Of a stretch of 64,000 nt of DNA, positions 1 through 11,754 are shown piece after piece. Within the stretch, counting starts at the first letter, position 1. Every line of letters begins with the position of its first letter. The notes beneath the pieces are model-generated. The model was given only the letters and a program-made list of their open reading frames with translations. It was not told the DNA's origin and made no database searches. Origin of the DNA: Rutstroemia sp. NJR-2017a BVV2 (taxonomy: Eukaryota; Ascomycota; Leotiomycetes; Helotiales; Rutstroemiaceae). The stretch is taken from the NCBI GenBank assembly GCA_002946415.1, contig NJPS01000006.1, positions 806,001 to 870,000 of the forward strand, in the 5' to 3' direction. The position numbers and the translations under genes are program-made.

Positions 1-361
1 ATCGACCTTTCTCTTTCTCATTCATCTAACCTTACTTCTCCATCCAAGGCTACGAGAGGAGCAAATATACTTTACCATTGCCATCTCCTCTCCTCTCCTC
101 TTCCTCCTCCTCCTCCTCATTTTCTATCCAACATCCAACATCCAACCTCCACCCTCTACCCTGAACCTCCACTCGTTTAAAACAATCTTCGTCTCCTCTT
201 CTCTGACTCTCGTGATATCATCCTCTCCTAAGGTTTTAATTAATCTGGGGTTAGTACGACGGCAAATATAAGAGATATGGAAGCGATATAACAATACCCA
301 TCAATCGCCCTACTGTCTGTCTTCTGAGGTCTTACCCACATCACCGCCATTAATCTCAGCC
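1..361 (+). promoter_or_regulatory. Pyrimidine-rich promoter/leader of the first gene
   Basis: This stretch lies directly upstream of the first gene and contains no ORF of note. It holds a long C/T tract at about 84-120 (repeated TCCTC units) followed by CCAACATCCAAC-type short repeats at about 129-150. Long pyrimidine tracts close to the start are common in promoters and leaders of strongly or constitutively expressed ascomycete genes, so I read it as core promoter plus 5' untranslated region. No clear TATA box is visible. Confidence 0.45.
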
Positions 362-3300
362 ATGGGAAATGGTCAATCGGTTCAGGCCCCAAGGCGGGGC
401 AAAAATAAGTTGTCCAAGCCAAAGACGAAGCCATCTGCCGTCCCATCGTCGACCTCCAACACTCCCAACGCAAGTCGTCGAAATTCCGTCATTGGAAAGG
501 GTGCTGTGACTTCGACTACGATTCCCTATGGCAAGCATCTTAGTATTCCGGAGAGGGCACCGGCACCGGCACCTTCGAAAAAGAAGCGACTGAGCATTTT
601 CAGATCAAGAAGTTCGAAAAAAGAAAAAGATATCTTATTCTCAGACGCCATTCCCGATCATATCCCAACTAATACAACCCCAATTGTTGCTGGCCAGTTC
701 GCCAGCAGAACCAATTCAATTAATTCTACTGCTGTTGAGGCACCTTTGGACAAACCCTGGGCGTCGACGCCAAGTTCTAGGTAGGTTACCGCCTTGGTCG
801 AAACATCTCGGGCTGACAAAAGAATATAGACCTTCCTGCCATCGCTCGCGAAACTCCCTCCCGCATGTCCCATATGCCTCTAGCTCTGATAGCAATCGCC
901 TTTCTCTCGTCTCAGAAGCACTTTCTCCAAAGCCAGACTCGGTACACATCGCGACGGGCCTGGCTGGACAGCATGGGGATTTAGACTGGCAACGGTCCGA
1001 TCCGTCCTACCAAAGGAGTCAATCTGATCCTGCGATATATGCTCCAATTCGTCGAAAGTCACTCCTTCAGCATGGAGTGGCAACAAGACCAAGCATGCCA
1101 TTGATTACGCGGTCTACCTACCAGAACCAGAGAGCGACATATAGTGATTTCGGAAGATGGACACCACCACCTCTGGCGTTAAGAACGAACATTGATAATC
1201 AAAGCCCAGGAGCACGTACGTCAACCCCGAACGATCTCAGCCATATTGGGGCATTTAAATTAGGTTCGCTGAGAATCACGAATGGTTCAGCAAGTCCTAC
1301 ACCTAGCGTGGACGATAGGAGAGCTAGCCTACCGTCAACCGATCAAATTGCCGCGGTTCAAGCAATTACTCAGCACCACGCAATGACCCAACGAAGTTAC
1401 ACAATTTCAGTCCCCACAGAAGCTGTGAAACCTCGTTGGTCTGTTGAACCGCAAGCCTTTACAAATGAATCCCATACTGGAAACAGCTCTCATGATTCTT
1501 TGACCATCCATATTCCCAGTGTTAAACAGAGTGTCAGTCCTTCAGTATCGCCCAATAATGCTCATACATTGAGTGTGAATTTTCCAACATCTGAGTTTAG
1601 CCCATTTTCATTTGTTGCAAGCCCGATCGCATCACCTACCTTGCAGGCGACTAGCAAGAAGACTTCCGTAGAAGATGAACTGTTCGAGGCGGAAATGTCT
1701 ACACCCACACTTGAGCCATCCTCGGGCATTGATAAGAGGTCGTTTGATTCTGGCTACGGACCTTCACCGGCCACGCCCGAGCAGCAAGTTCTCTCTCGTC
1801 TTCGAGGCCCACGTGAATTCGATGCGGGATCTCTGGCCAAGACGGATAGTGGATATAGTTCTTCGACTTCTAGAAGGAATTCAGGAGCGCCAACTGTACC
1901 GCCAAAAGAGGCTCCGCCACTTCCTAGCAAGGAGCCTTTGAACAGAGCTCATCCCAACACATGCTCAGAGAACGTGCGCTTGGCTGCCCCAGAGAACCAT
2001 CCTTACAGCATGAATGTTCATGCTATCCCAATGACGAGTCCCAACGCTCAGCTGGTTTCCAGAATGAACAAAGGAGCGTACTTTCCAGCTACGAACCAGT
2101 CTTCCCCATTAGAGGCAAGTTCAAAGTATCACAGACAGAGTATGCCTGTCTCTCCGTTACTACAGGACCAAGGTACTCCCACAAACCATTCATCAAGATG
2201 GAGGTCTTTGCGACAACGCCCTCAATCCTACCAGGCAAGCTCGCCTCTTTATACAATACAAGCCTTCAGATCAACTAGCGAGCAGTCAGGGATACCTCCA
2301 ATTCCCGTTTCCACTGAACGTCATCTTGGTGAGAGGGTTGATAGCTTCCCGACTAAAGCTTTTCCAAACACAGAACATATGGGGTTGAGGAGACCAAGCT
2401 CGAAAGAAACACTTGCTACTATCATGTCCGTTGGATCCGCTGAAGTTCGAGATGAACCCACATATGCTAGACTGCATGGCGCGCTTCCACCTGTGCCAGC
2501 TTCTATCCCAGAAGAAGATTATCTCGTCGGTTGGAGACCGCCTAATATGCGGAGACATACTATGACCCCATCGGCTCCAACCACCCCGAAGACCGAACGA
2601 CGTTCTTTACACCCATTTCCTACACCTACATCTCTTAATACATATCCGCACGAGGATCAAACTGACTTCGAAACACATCTTACTTCAATTGATAATATTT
2701 CTTCAAGTTTAGGTGCTTCTCCTTATGATTTGGCACTTACAGCCATGGGCGATACATCCCCAAAGCCAGCTCCAAGAACCAAGAGCATGACCGCTCAATT
2801 AGAAGCTCCTGTCGCTCGCAAGCCCGTCTCCAAAGCCACACTTGACGTGTCTCCAATGCCGAGACCGGAGTTAAGCAGCCGGCAAGCATCATACAACTCC
2901 ATAGCAAATGGAAACCCATTCGCTAATGGCAGCACTGGACCGAATTCGAGAACAAGCTCTTCAGGATCGACATTTACTATCCGTGATTTGCCATCCCAGA
3001 GGCGCACAGCCGACGAGGATGCGAAGAGATTATCGCTGGCCAGGGTGGACCGTGTGAAAAGTCCTCCACCTATTTCCATGCAAACACAACGTAAACCTGT
3101 GCCAATTCCAACAGCTCCATCATCTGTTTCAAAATCGACACTTTCAATTTCTGGGCAAGATAAGTCAGAGAGCTGTTCACGGAAACAATCTCCTACCAGA
3201 TTACCAGAAGGGGGGGCGAACCGCGAACAAGTCAAATATCAGCTTTCGGAACAAGAAGCCTTTTGGCATCCAAGTCAACAAGTTAATGAGCTGCAGTTAA

Positions 3301-3779
3301 CGGCATACCCTCCAGCTCCGTATACCGAAAGAACGCTCCCACCCCGCTCTCAAAGTGCTCGACCTGCTGCTCAATGTCATCGACCTTTGCCTGTTCATCA
3401 CTACACCTTTGATCTCGATAAAGGGCAGTCACGTCGCTCGTCCTACAGCGAGAAAGAATGGGAAATGCATGCTGGTGATTACGATCATACATATGGGTCA
3501 CAGCTCACCGTTCATACTGTTCCCGAGATCGATGCATCGTATTTTGACGAATATCAACCGTGTAAAGTGCTTGACACCGCAGACGACGTATTGGTTCTGG
3601 ATCGATATGCAGGCGGGCTCGGATATGGATACACAAGCGATTACGAACTGGGCAACGGAGGTCAAAATGATGCGATCATGGCCGCTGGCGGAAGAAAAGG
3701 TGTGGATGCAACCGAAGCTTATGGCCTGGATTTTAGTGATGTTCCGGTCTTCCAACAGCGCGTCAGAGTTGGTGCTTAG
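362..3779 (+). CDS. Very long Ser/Pro-rich disordered protein with N-myristoylation signal
   Basis: Two exons, 362-780 and 830-3779, with a 49-nt intron (GTAGGT...AATATAG, branch-like CTGAC) encode about 1,122 residues. The N-terminus reads MGNGQSV: Gly2 and Ser6 fit the N-myristoyltransferase consensus, and a basic stretch (RRGKNK) follows, as in myristate-plus-basic plasma-membrane anchors. The rest is low-complexity Ser/Pro/Thr sequence with many SP/TP and RRxS-like phosphorylation contexts and polyproline patches such as PPLPSKEP and PPPIS that could bind SH3 domains. The last 130 residues are more ordered and acidic/aromatic (DYDHTYG, SYFDEYQP, GGLGYGYTSDYELG). No enzymatic domain is visible. 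I do not recognise the family. The inference is a membrane-tethered signalling or polarity scaffold. Confidence 0.85.
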
Positions 3780-6700
3780 TCGTATCCTTGACGCGCTTGG
3801 TGATTCCGCTCATCCAAAGAGAGCTCCTTCAACTTATTTTACCATGCTATCCTGAGATTTGCATCTACGAGACGACAAAGTAGTTGCAAGCTGGGTTTGG
3901 CTATTCTTATTTATTTCCTTTGTATAATGATCTAGACGGTTGGGATAGGATCGAAATGTTATGGCGGAATTGGATCGGATACCCGGTGGAGTTATTTTTA
4001 TATCGTATTCGGTATTGTTCATTCATTCTCTTTGGGTACATATTTTTCTTCTTTTGTCATACGTCCACGGTGCAGGGCGCGGTCGCATCACCTTTTGCAT
4101 ATAGAAAAGTACAGGCTTGATTCACGGCAGGGCTACTGCGACAGATCTCGGGCAACTGGATAGTGAGGTATGAGTCTTTGTTTGACATAACTTTGGTGGA
4201 TAACTTGGGCATTCGAAAAGAAGGGGGAGAAAGAAGAAGTATTGTATATACATGGGAATGAAGCTGGTGGATATCAATAGACATGATTATGCATGGTGTT
4301 GCGCTATTGTAGTTATTGAATCGAAATGTGGCGATCAACTTCATCCTTGACTTGCTCGATGTGCTACTGCTTTCTGTGATTTGAAAATGTCGCAAGTGAT
4401 GGCCTATGAATACAATAGCATGGTGAAGTGGTTCCTATCAAATCGTACCATTGAAGTTCTTGGTAGTTTTATCTCTTAATCTACTCCTAAACAATCTTAA
4501 GTTTGGCCAAGGCACATCGCATTTCTGCCGTGCTTTTCCCTTAGATGTCGTTGGAAAGGAGCTCAGTTGTAGTGATTCATATAGCAATGAAAATACAGTA
4601 GGCAGTTGTGCTGCAGGCTGCGAAGTTCCAAAGAACTAGAAGTATCACGGAGAGTAGCTAGTGTCTATTTCAAGTTTCTCCATGTTGCGAAGCACTTTTA
4701 GTCTAAGGGAGTTGATACTTTATTAGTTGGGCCTCTGAGTCTATCTCATTCAGATCATGAAAGGAGTCCAGGATGAATGCAGAAGACACCTGATTAGATC
4801 TTGTCGCCTCAACATAGCTTATGACGCAGTGAGACCACACGACGTCGTGGGGTCATCAACATGCCTGGTTCTGCTCCTTCGGTAGCCCTTGAGAAGGGTT
4901 TCACCGAAACCCAGATATCTGCGCAGCTCAGTCCTAACAAGACTCCATTTACCTTTCCCGCCGGCTTCCAAACTACAGTGATGATGGATTTCCCCATTTT
5001 CCTTGGATTGGACAACGTATGCATGAAGTTAACCGGTATAATGGAGTTTGTATTTGTCGATTCCGTGGCACTCTGAGCAGTGATACCGCATGTTTGCTAG
5101 GAACGACAGCCGTTCTAGGTAGGCAGTAGAAATCAAGTGTAAACTACACGGCACAAAACCTCGAGGCATATGCAGTACATGTTCCCCCCTCCCCCCCCCT
5201 CAACTCTGCTTCCTAGATAGAGAGCTTCTGTAGATTACGATTTGAAGGCAGCCGACTGAAGTATGCTTTCATGTTTAAAAGGCCATAGAGGATGAGTACC
5301 CTAAGAGATTGCTGCAGGACTGGTTTGCTGCAATGCAGTGCACGGAATAGAGAAAATGGTGGCTAGTGCAAGCCAGAATGACCCATGGCTGGCGTGAAAT
5401 AGTCATAGACTCATTCAGAGACGCCAAATGGCTCCTTGTTGCGATTTCTCCATCCAACATACGAGGTACTTCTTTTGGGCTTTGGGTCGAAATGCGAGCT
5501 CTTCGCCGGTTGTATCAATCCCGAGGATGCCGTGGTCGGTTGAGGAGAGTGTAAATTGAAGCGTCTTATATACTCGCCTTGAAACCAAAGGAAACGTATC
5601 AAATATGTAGTAGAATGAAGTCTCACTTACGGTTAACCTCGAGCTCTACTCGTACTTACAGATACCTGAATCTTTACTCGATACTACGTACTTGGATATA
5701 GGTAGGACCTAGCACAAATGATGATATGAATCTAGATTTCAGGATAAATCAAGAAAAAAGTTGCATCCCAGACTAGTAGTTTGGTCATATGCCCAGAGGA
5801 CGGCAACACAGATGCAACAACGCTCGAATCATTAACACAAATGGTAAGCGCCCCTTCCTTAGCCGACAAGTGAATGCCCCCACTCCACTTAGCCACAAAA
5901 CGATAAGGTATGAATTGCGATTCAGTTCCATACTTTTGCTCGTGGAGGAGAGGGGGGCGCAGAAGGAATAAGAAGATACTTTGTATATCGCGGGTTCAGG
6001 TGCGTTCATAGCAAATGAAGACTTAAACAAGATATTCACGAAGCCCGGCGTTGAATAGCAGATACAGGGCCGACGGCGTGTCAAGCACTTATCTCGAATA
6101 GCAACTAGCATACCTGGATATTATTTCATATTGTCCAGAACATTGACAGTGTTTCGCCGGTATGGCGTATATTAGAGAGAATGCGGGCGAATTGCAATCG
6201 ACTCCATAAGCCTGTGAATTATCCTGCCATCTCTTCGTGCGACCCAAGCCAATGCATCACCTGCAATCCCCGTGTCAATATGTACTGAGTATTTGTAGGA
6301 GTTCGATGATAGTAAGCGTGGCGTTTTGTATATCGCGTTTCGTCTATTCGAAGGACAAGATGGGAATCGAGGGTATGGTGGTCGCACGAAGTGAAGATCA
6401 ATCCCATCGTGAGGAAGGAATAGGCCGGCTGAGCTGCAGGTCTTTGAAGCGCCTGTTCGCGGAGAGGTCTCGACCCTCGATGTTGCCAGTCTTGCTCACT
6501 CGACGTGCTGCCGTTGTTGCTTCCTCCCTTTCTCAGAACAGCAGCGATGGGATGACGATGGGATGACGATGGTCGGCGGTCTGACATGTCGATTTTACCC
6601 AAGCAAAACAATGAGAGCCGACGCTATGAAGTCGTTGCTAACTCACCGTGCAATAATGTGAAAGGCTTCGTGACGTCGCTGCAGCTAATTCAGGGTATTA

Positions 6701-7021
6701 GTACGGAAGTATCAGTAGCGGGAAAGAAAGATAGACATACGAAGCTCTAATTGTCATACAGAAACCCCTAAAAATAATTACCTCGGTACCATTGGCTGAG
6801 CTTATCTTATCTGACATCGCAGTAACAAAATCTTCAGACGCCAAAAAAGTCGAACATTTTCTTTCTTTCATCCAATCACACGATATTCAATCCTTCTGAC
6901 CTATCAGTGAGACATCGACCAAGTGATCTCCAAACATATCTATCCCCCAGATCCGCCTCCATACTTTTGGCATCTCTTCAGATTTTCTTCGCATTTCAGG
7001 GGACTCAATTTTCTATACATC
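3780..7021. other. Intergenic region, no supported gene
   Basis: This 3.2-kb gap has only short ORFs. The 71-codon ORF at 4861-5076 begins with a true ATG but has no recognisable motif or splice context. A C-rich homopolymer tract lies at about 5184-5200. The last 200 bases (about 6,820-7,021) probably form the promoter and leader of the PQ-loop gene. No tRNA or transposon terminus was recognised. Confidence 0.5.
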
Positions 7022-8327
7022 ATGGAGCTGCTCAATAGCTTATCGCAAGATTTGACTCTGCAAGAAGCCTTATCGGGCATTTTTGGGAGCGTCAGCTTGG
7101 CCACTTGGATATTCTTGTTGGTGAGTAACACAAAACCATCCCATCGTGTTTTTTGGTAAAAGGTGTGTGTCGATCGTCATATTGACAGGATTCCCAGGTG
7201 CCACAACTTATCCTGAACTACAGGACGAGGAGCGCAGAGGGGATCTCGTTGGCTTTTCTGTTTGTTTGGCTCTTGGGAGACATAACCAACCTGTCGGGTG
7301 AGTCTGAAAGGGGATTTGCAGGATCTTAGCATCTTCTCCATGTAGCATTAGCAAGCTTGTGAATGCATCAAGTTTACTGCTTGAGAATCGCGGTGTCTTC
7401 CACAGTTTCTCAGCAGCTGGCAAACTACGTCACACGACCATCACGTGCGTATACTGATGTCTATGTAGGTGCACTTTGGGCTGGTCTGGTGCCTACAGTC
7501 ATTGCTCTGGCTATTTACTTCTGTTTCGCCGACTTTGTGCTCATCGGGCAATGTCTTTACTACAATCACATCAACGCGCAAAAGCTTCAAAGCCTGGAAT
7601 CAGCAGAGCCCAGCACACCAACAGAGGAGGATGCTCTACTCACTCGTCGCCGAAGTAGCAGTATTGGGCTACCTGGATCTCACCGACGTCGCTCTTCGAC
7701 GATGAGTTCTAACATGGACTATCATAATGATTCCCTTAGCAAGATCACCGAAGAAGACGACTCAACGACTACAAACCCTTGGCTCAAAAACACTCTGAGC
7801 ATTTTGGCAGTCTTTGCTGCAGGAACCGCAGGATGGGCCATCGCCTGGCAATCCGGAGTTTGGACTCCCACTCCCGAGAATGGACATGATACTCCAAACA
7901 CGAACGATGTTGCTGTTGGTGCCGAAGTTCTAGGATATTTTAGCGCTGTTTGTTATCTTGGGTAGGTCTCATTCCTGACCCAAATGGGCATGATGCTAAT
8001 TGTTGTAGCGCACGTATTCCACAGATTATTAAAAACTATAAGGATAAATCATGCGAAGGTAAGTTCTCCATGGTGTTGGCACGAGCTTTCAGGTTGTAAC
8101 TAAACGTCAAAGGACTCGCTCTTCTGTTCTTCCTTCTTTCTTTAATGGGTAACCTCACCTACGGTGCTGGCATCTTATTCCATTCCCTAGAGAAGGAATA
8201 CTTGATCACCAATATGCCATGGTTGATAGGCTCTCTTGGGACAATGGTCGAAGATGCTATCATTTTCGTCCAGTTCCGAATGTACACACCGAAGCCAGCT
8301 TCAACGTTGGCCATCGACGACGAATGA
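7022..8327 (+). CDS. PQ-loop repeat vacuolar/lysosomal membrane transporter
   Basis: Five exons (7022-7120, 7189-7297, 7469-7961, 8009-8058, 8113-8327) encode 321 residues. Two PQ-loop repeats are visible, with Pro-Gln pairs at about residues 38-39 (VPQLILNY) and 238-239 (IPQIIKNY), each followed by a loop and hydrophobic helices; seven membrane segments are plausible. Motifs WLLGDITNLSG, ALWAGLVPT and ADFVLIGQCLYYN are typical of the fungal Ypq1-3/mammalian PQLC2 (LAAT-1) group, which exports cationic amino acids from the vacuole or lysosome. Length matches that group (about 300). The loop between the two halves contains RRRSSS (about 129-134) and RRRSS (about 142-146), good basophilic-kinase sites. 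Family assignment is firm; substrate is by analogy. Confidence 0.9.
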
Positions 8328-8970
8328 GAGTTTTACCAACAAATAATTAAGCACCGTGTAAAGATAAAAGCATTAGGATAAGGCGTTCAGAGAGAGTGTA
8401 TGTTTTATCGTCTTTATATAGCTGGCTCGGGGAATGATATATAAATGAACTGGTTGGAAATATCAGCAAAGCAACGAACCTTATTGTATTCATAAATCAC
8501 AATTAAACACATCTGCAGAACTGCATGATCTTTCCGACACCGGTTTCCTTCATATCATGTAACGGGCGAGTACGTGATCGTCGACTTCAAGATTGCTTCG
8601 TTGCTTCTTCGCTCTCCCAAGCTCATGCCAAGCATAGGTTTTCAAATATAACCCCGCCAAGCCACATAATCTCGATTCCGAATCCCATACGGCAAAGCGC
8701 GGAAATCCCCCTTTGTGTAATTTCAATTGACCTTAGGTTACAGGTATAAGCAACTTCGTTCTTCATTCTCTGCTTGAATTTCAGTCACTCATTAACCTTG
8801 TAATATTTCGATTGAAAGTCGCTATCTTGGTGCTTTCACAGTCATTCCTTTTTCGTACAGTCAAGCAGTTGATTGGTTCTTTCCTTACAAATAAACAACC
8901 CCTACGATAGGAAGACGCGTCTTCTCTCCACACCAATCCCTATAACTCCACCTCCGCAAACAGGCTCAAG
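8328..8970. other. Intergenic region; 3' end of PQ-loop gene and promoter of GH17 gene
   Basis: No gene is supported. The first hundred bases would be the 3' untranslated region of the upstream transporter. The region just before 8971 is C-rich (CTCCACACCAATCCC-like) and is probably the leader of the GH17 gene. Confidence 0.5.
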
Positions 8971-10120
8971 ATGCCTTCCATTTCCACCTCCGCACTTGCC
9001 TTGCTCCCTTTCGTCGTCTCGGCTGTCTCAGCAGCTGGCACTCTTGGTTTCGCACTTGGCGACAAAAAGCCAGATGGAACTTGTAAATTCCAAGCCGACT
9101 ACGAAGCGGACTTCAAGACTATCTCGAGCAGTGGTAGTAAGCTAGTTAGAGTTTATGCTGCTAGTGATTGCGATACTGCGAAGCAAATCTTGCCTGCCGC
9201 AAAGTCGAGCGGATTCCAGGTTGTCTTGGGAATTTGGTATGTTCATTCTCCTTTCCTCATGGCCACAGATGTTCACTGGGCGGAAGGCTAATTTATTCCA
9301 TGATCATAGGCCCGATACGGAAGATTCTTATGCGAAGGACAAGGCAGCAGTAGTGGAATATGCTCCCCAATACAGTGACCAGGTGTACGCCATTACGGTA
9401 GGAAGCGAGTCGTTGTATCGTGGAAACTTTACAGGAAGTGAGCTCTCGGAGAAAATTCAGGATGTGAAGAAGGCTCTTGGTGGACACTTCAAGGTCGGCA
9501 CCGCGGACAGCTGGAACAAATACATGGACGGAACTGCAGATGCTGTCATTCAAGGAGGCGCTGATATTTTGTGAGTTCTCCCAATACTTGACCAGTTTGC
9601 TCAGGGGAATTTTATACTTAAGGAGGCGCACCGCAACAAAGTTAAGACAAGCTAACAAACGTCTAGGCTGTGCAACGCCTTTAGTTATTGGCAAGGACAG
9701 GAAATAAAGAATGCTACCCACAGCTTCTTCGATGATATCATGCAAGCCTTCGGACACATTCAAGACGTCGCCGGGTCTGCTAGCTCTGGGCCAGAGTTGT
9801 GGGTTGGTGAAACTGGTAAGTTTATTTTCACCCCCCTTGAATAAAGCCCACGGAACGGTGGCTGACAATGATTAACTACAGGCTGGCCAACAGCAGGCTC
9901 CAAATACCAATCCGCAGTTCCTGGGGTCTCGTCCGCTCAAACTTTCTGGAGCTCCGCCATTTGCGGTATTCTCGACTGGGGTGTGAATGTCTTTTCGTTT
10001 GAGGCCTTTGACGAACCATGGAAGCCAGTCTCTACTGGTCAAGATGGATCAGTCGCAGATGAGACCCACTGGGGTGTCTGGAACTCCGATAGAAGCACCA
10101 AGTACTCTGTTACTTGCTGA
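8971..10120 (+). CDS. Secreted GH17 glucan 1,3-beta-glucosidase/transglycosylase (Bgl2-like)
   Basis: Four exons (8971-9236, 9310-9570, 9667-9815, 9882-10120) encode 304 residues, close to yeast Bgl2 (313). An N-terminal signal peptide (hydrophobic LALLPFVVSAVSAA, cleavage near residue 21) precedes a single TIM-barrel domain. The acid/base Glu lies in YAITVGSESLYR (about E122) and the nucleophile Glu in ELWVGETGWP (about E224), both at the expected positions of family GH17; the C-terminal FSFEAFDEPWK is also diagnostic. There is no Ser/Thr-rich tail or GPI signal, which favours a soluble wall-associated enzyme over an Scw- or Btg-type one. It would hydrolyse or transglycosylate beta-1,3-glucan in the cell wall. 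All introns keep frame. Confidence 0.92.
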
Positions 10121-11754
10121 AGTGACTAGATATATGGAAGATGTGTGTTCTTCCGCTGACATATTGGTTGAAGTACGTGCACGGGATATGTCCGACGGGA
10201 GCTGTAGGCGTTTTAGAGAGTTGTGAGCTGAGGATTTCTCTCAAGATTTAGATAAATTGTGATTCTGCAAGTTGAGATACCATGTACTAGTTGTCGAATT
10301 TCCTTACCAATTTGCACCTGGGGGTATCATTTTCGTTTTATCTGTATAGACTGTATCTCTAGCCAATGCACTGTAGTTGTATGTGTAAGAGTTTTTCCAC
10401 TACAGATTCAAACAAATTGTGTTCGCTAGATGGAGCTATTTAAAACTGCAGAGTAATTGTCACTATTCACATACGAGTAAGTGGCGTAGCACCACCACCT
10501 CCGCATTGCATTGCATTGGCGGCCCGGATCATACATGATGGTCGTCATTGAGCGTTGAGATTGTGTCCCCCTGCCTGCTAATGAGATAGTTCCACGTTGC
10601 TGCATGAGCTGGTTCTGTTGATTCTCTGAATATCTTGAGCGTGCAGCGAGGTATTCTGTAAGCATACGGTTTTATTTTAGCTGTATCGGCACTCCTAACA
10701 ATGAGATCTACTCGCAGAGCTCCCGGCTTCATCTCTCTCGGAGCTCCTACCACACTTAAGATGCTTTGGTGCTTTTGCTTTGGTGCTTGGTCCTCCAGCC
10801 GCAGCGAGTAAAATCCCTGTACGAAGCTCCCGTACAGATGAAGTACAAGAAGGCACAGAAGTCCCAAGGATCAATAGCTCACAGCTCATAAGGTTAGACA
10901 GCTGTGAACCTGGGAACAATCTCATTTAATATCAAATCGAACGTTCGTAGAAGCAGAAGCGGAAGGGTCACTTTGCGGAAGTAACCTATACGAGTGGCTT
11001 CTCACTAGGTTCGTCCCAATTACATCGCATGAATTTCCATTTGCCGGCTCATCTCATACTCTCGTCATCCACCACCTATCCATCCAATCCTACGGTTCCA
11101 GTCCAGAGCTTGACTAACAAAATTAATCGCCAGCAAGACCTCAATACCTCGAGACCTCTCTTTCACCAGTGAATTGTTTGACGGCACACAGCACTTCGTC
11201 AACAACACCACTTTTCTCCTAGACCTATTGAATGTCGCTGGGCAACAATTCTCCATGTTACTTATGTTTTTTGCTGTAACCTTACCTTACCTACCCTACC
11301 TTCAATAATTGTATCGTAATTGTTCTTCCGATTCTCTCCATGCCGTTTTCTACCTCTACAGAAGTCTCACTTCCCTGCCATTCAGCGATCTCAAGCAGTA
11401 ACCCCGGGCTTCACCTGTCAATCTTTAATTACCGAAACGCGTCGCGATAGACCAAGAAAACCCCCAAATAATTAATTGAGGGCGTCGGAAGACTAAAACT
11501 TCCAAAATATCAACAAAACTGCAACAGCAACAGAGGTGTTCTCTCGTCGAACGGAATTTCTTGAAGTTGTCCATTGAAGAATATCACATGAAGAACGGTT
11601 ACGGACGATTAATCTTCGTCTGTACTGTTCTCTGATAGCGTGGTGAGTTAGTTTTCTTGACCTAAATGTTTTTTCGGTCCCATCAGTCCTGTCGGCAAAA
11701 TACTGTAAAATGGATAAAGGACAACTGTGTTAACACACGCCTTCTTTTACGCAG
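10121..11754. other. Intergenic region and unresolved 5' leader of the coiled-coil gene
   Basis: No complete gene is supported. The last 400 bases look like a transcribed leader: ATG at 11340 opens a 37-codon ORF and ATG at 11588 a 15-codon ORF; either could be an upstream ORF or part of the true first exon of the next gene. A strong 3' splice site (pyrimidine tract ending ACGCAG at 11754) and a good 5' splice site (GTGAGT at 11643) are both present, so a leader intron is likely. Confidence 0.5.

Noticed and set aside
4451..4639. 62-codon frame starting MKFLVVLSLNLLL that looks like a secreted peptide
   Set aside because: The first codon is TTG, there is no ATG or splice site to supply one, and nothing else supports expression.
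4861..5076. 71-codon ATG frame
   Set aside because: No motif, no promoter signal, and equally long frames on the opposite strand; consistent with chance.
5184..5200. C-rich run as a telomere-like or G-quadruplex element
   Set aside because: It is a simple interrupted homopolymer without the regular spacing of telomeric repeats.
11727..11754. Start of the coiled-coil gene at 11727
   Set aside because: The codon there is GTG, not ATG, and a strong 3' splice site at 11754 shows these bases are intron.
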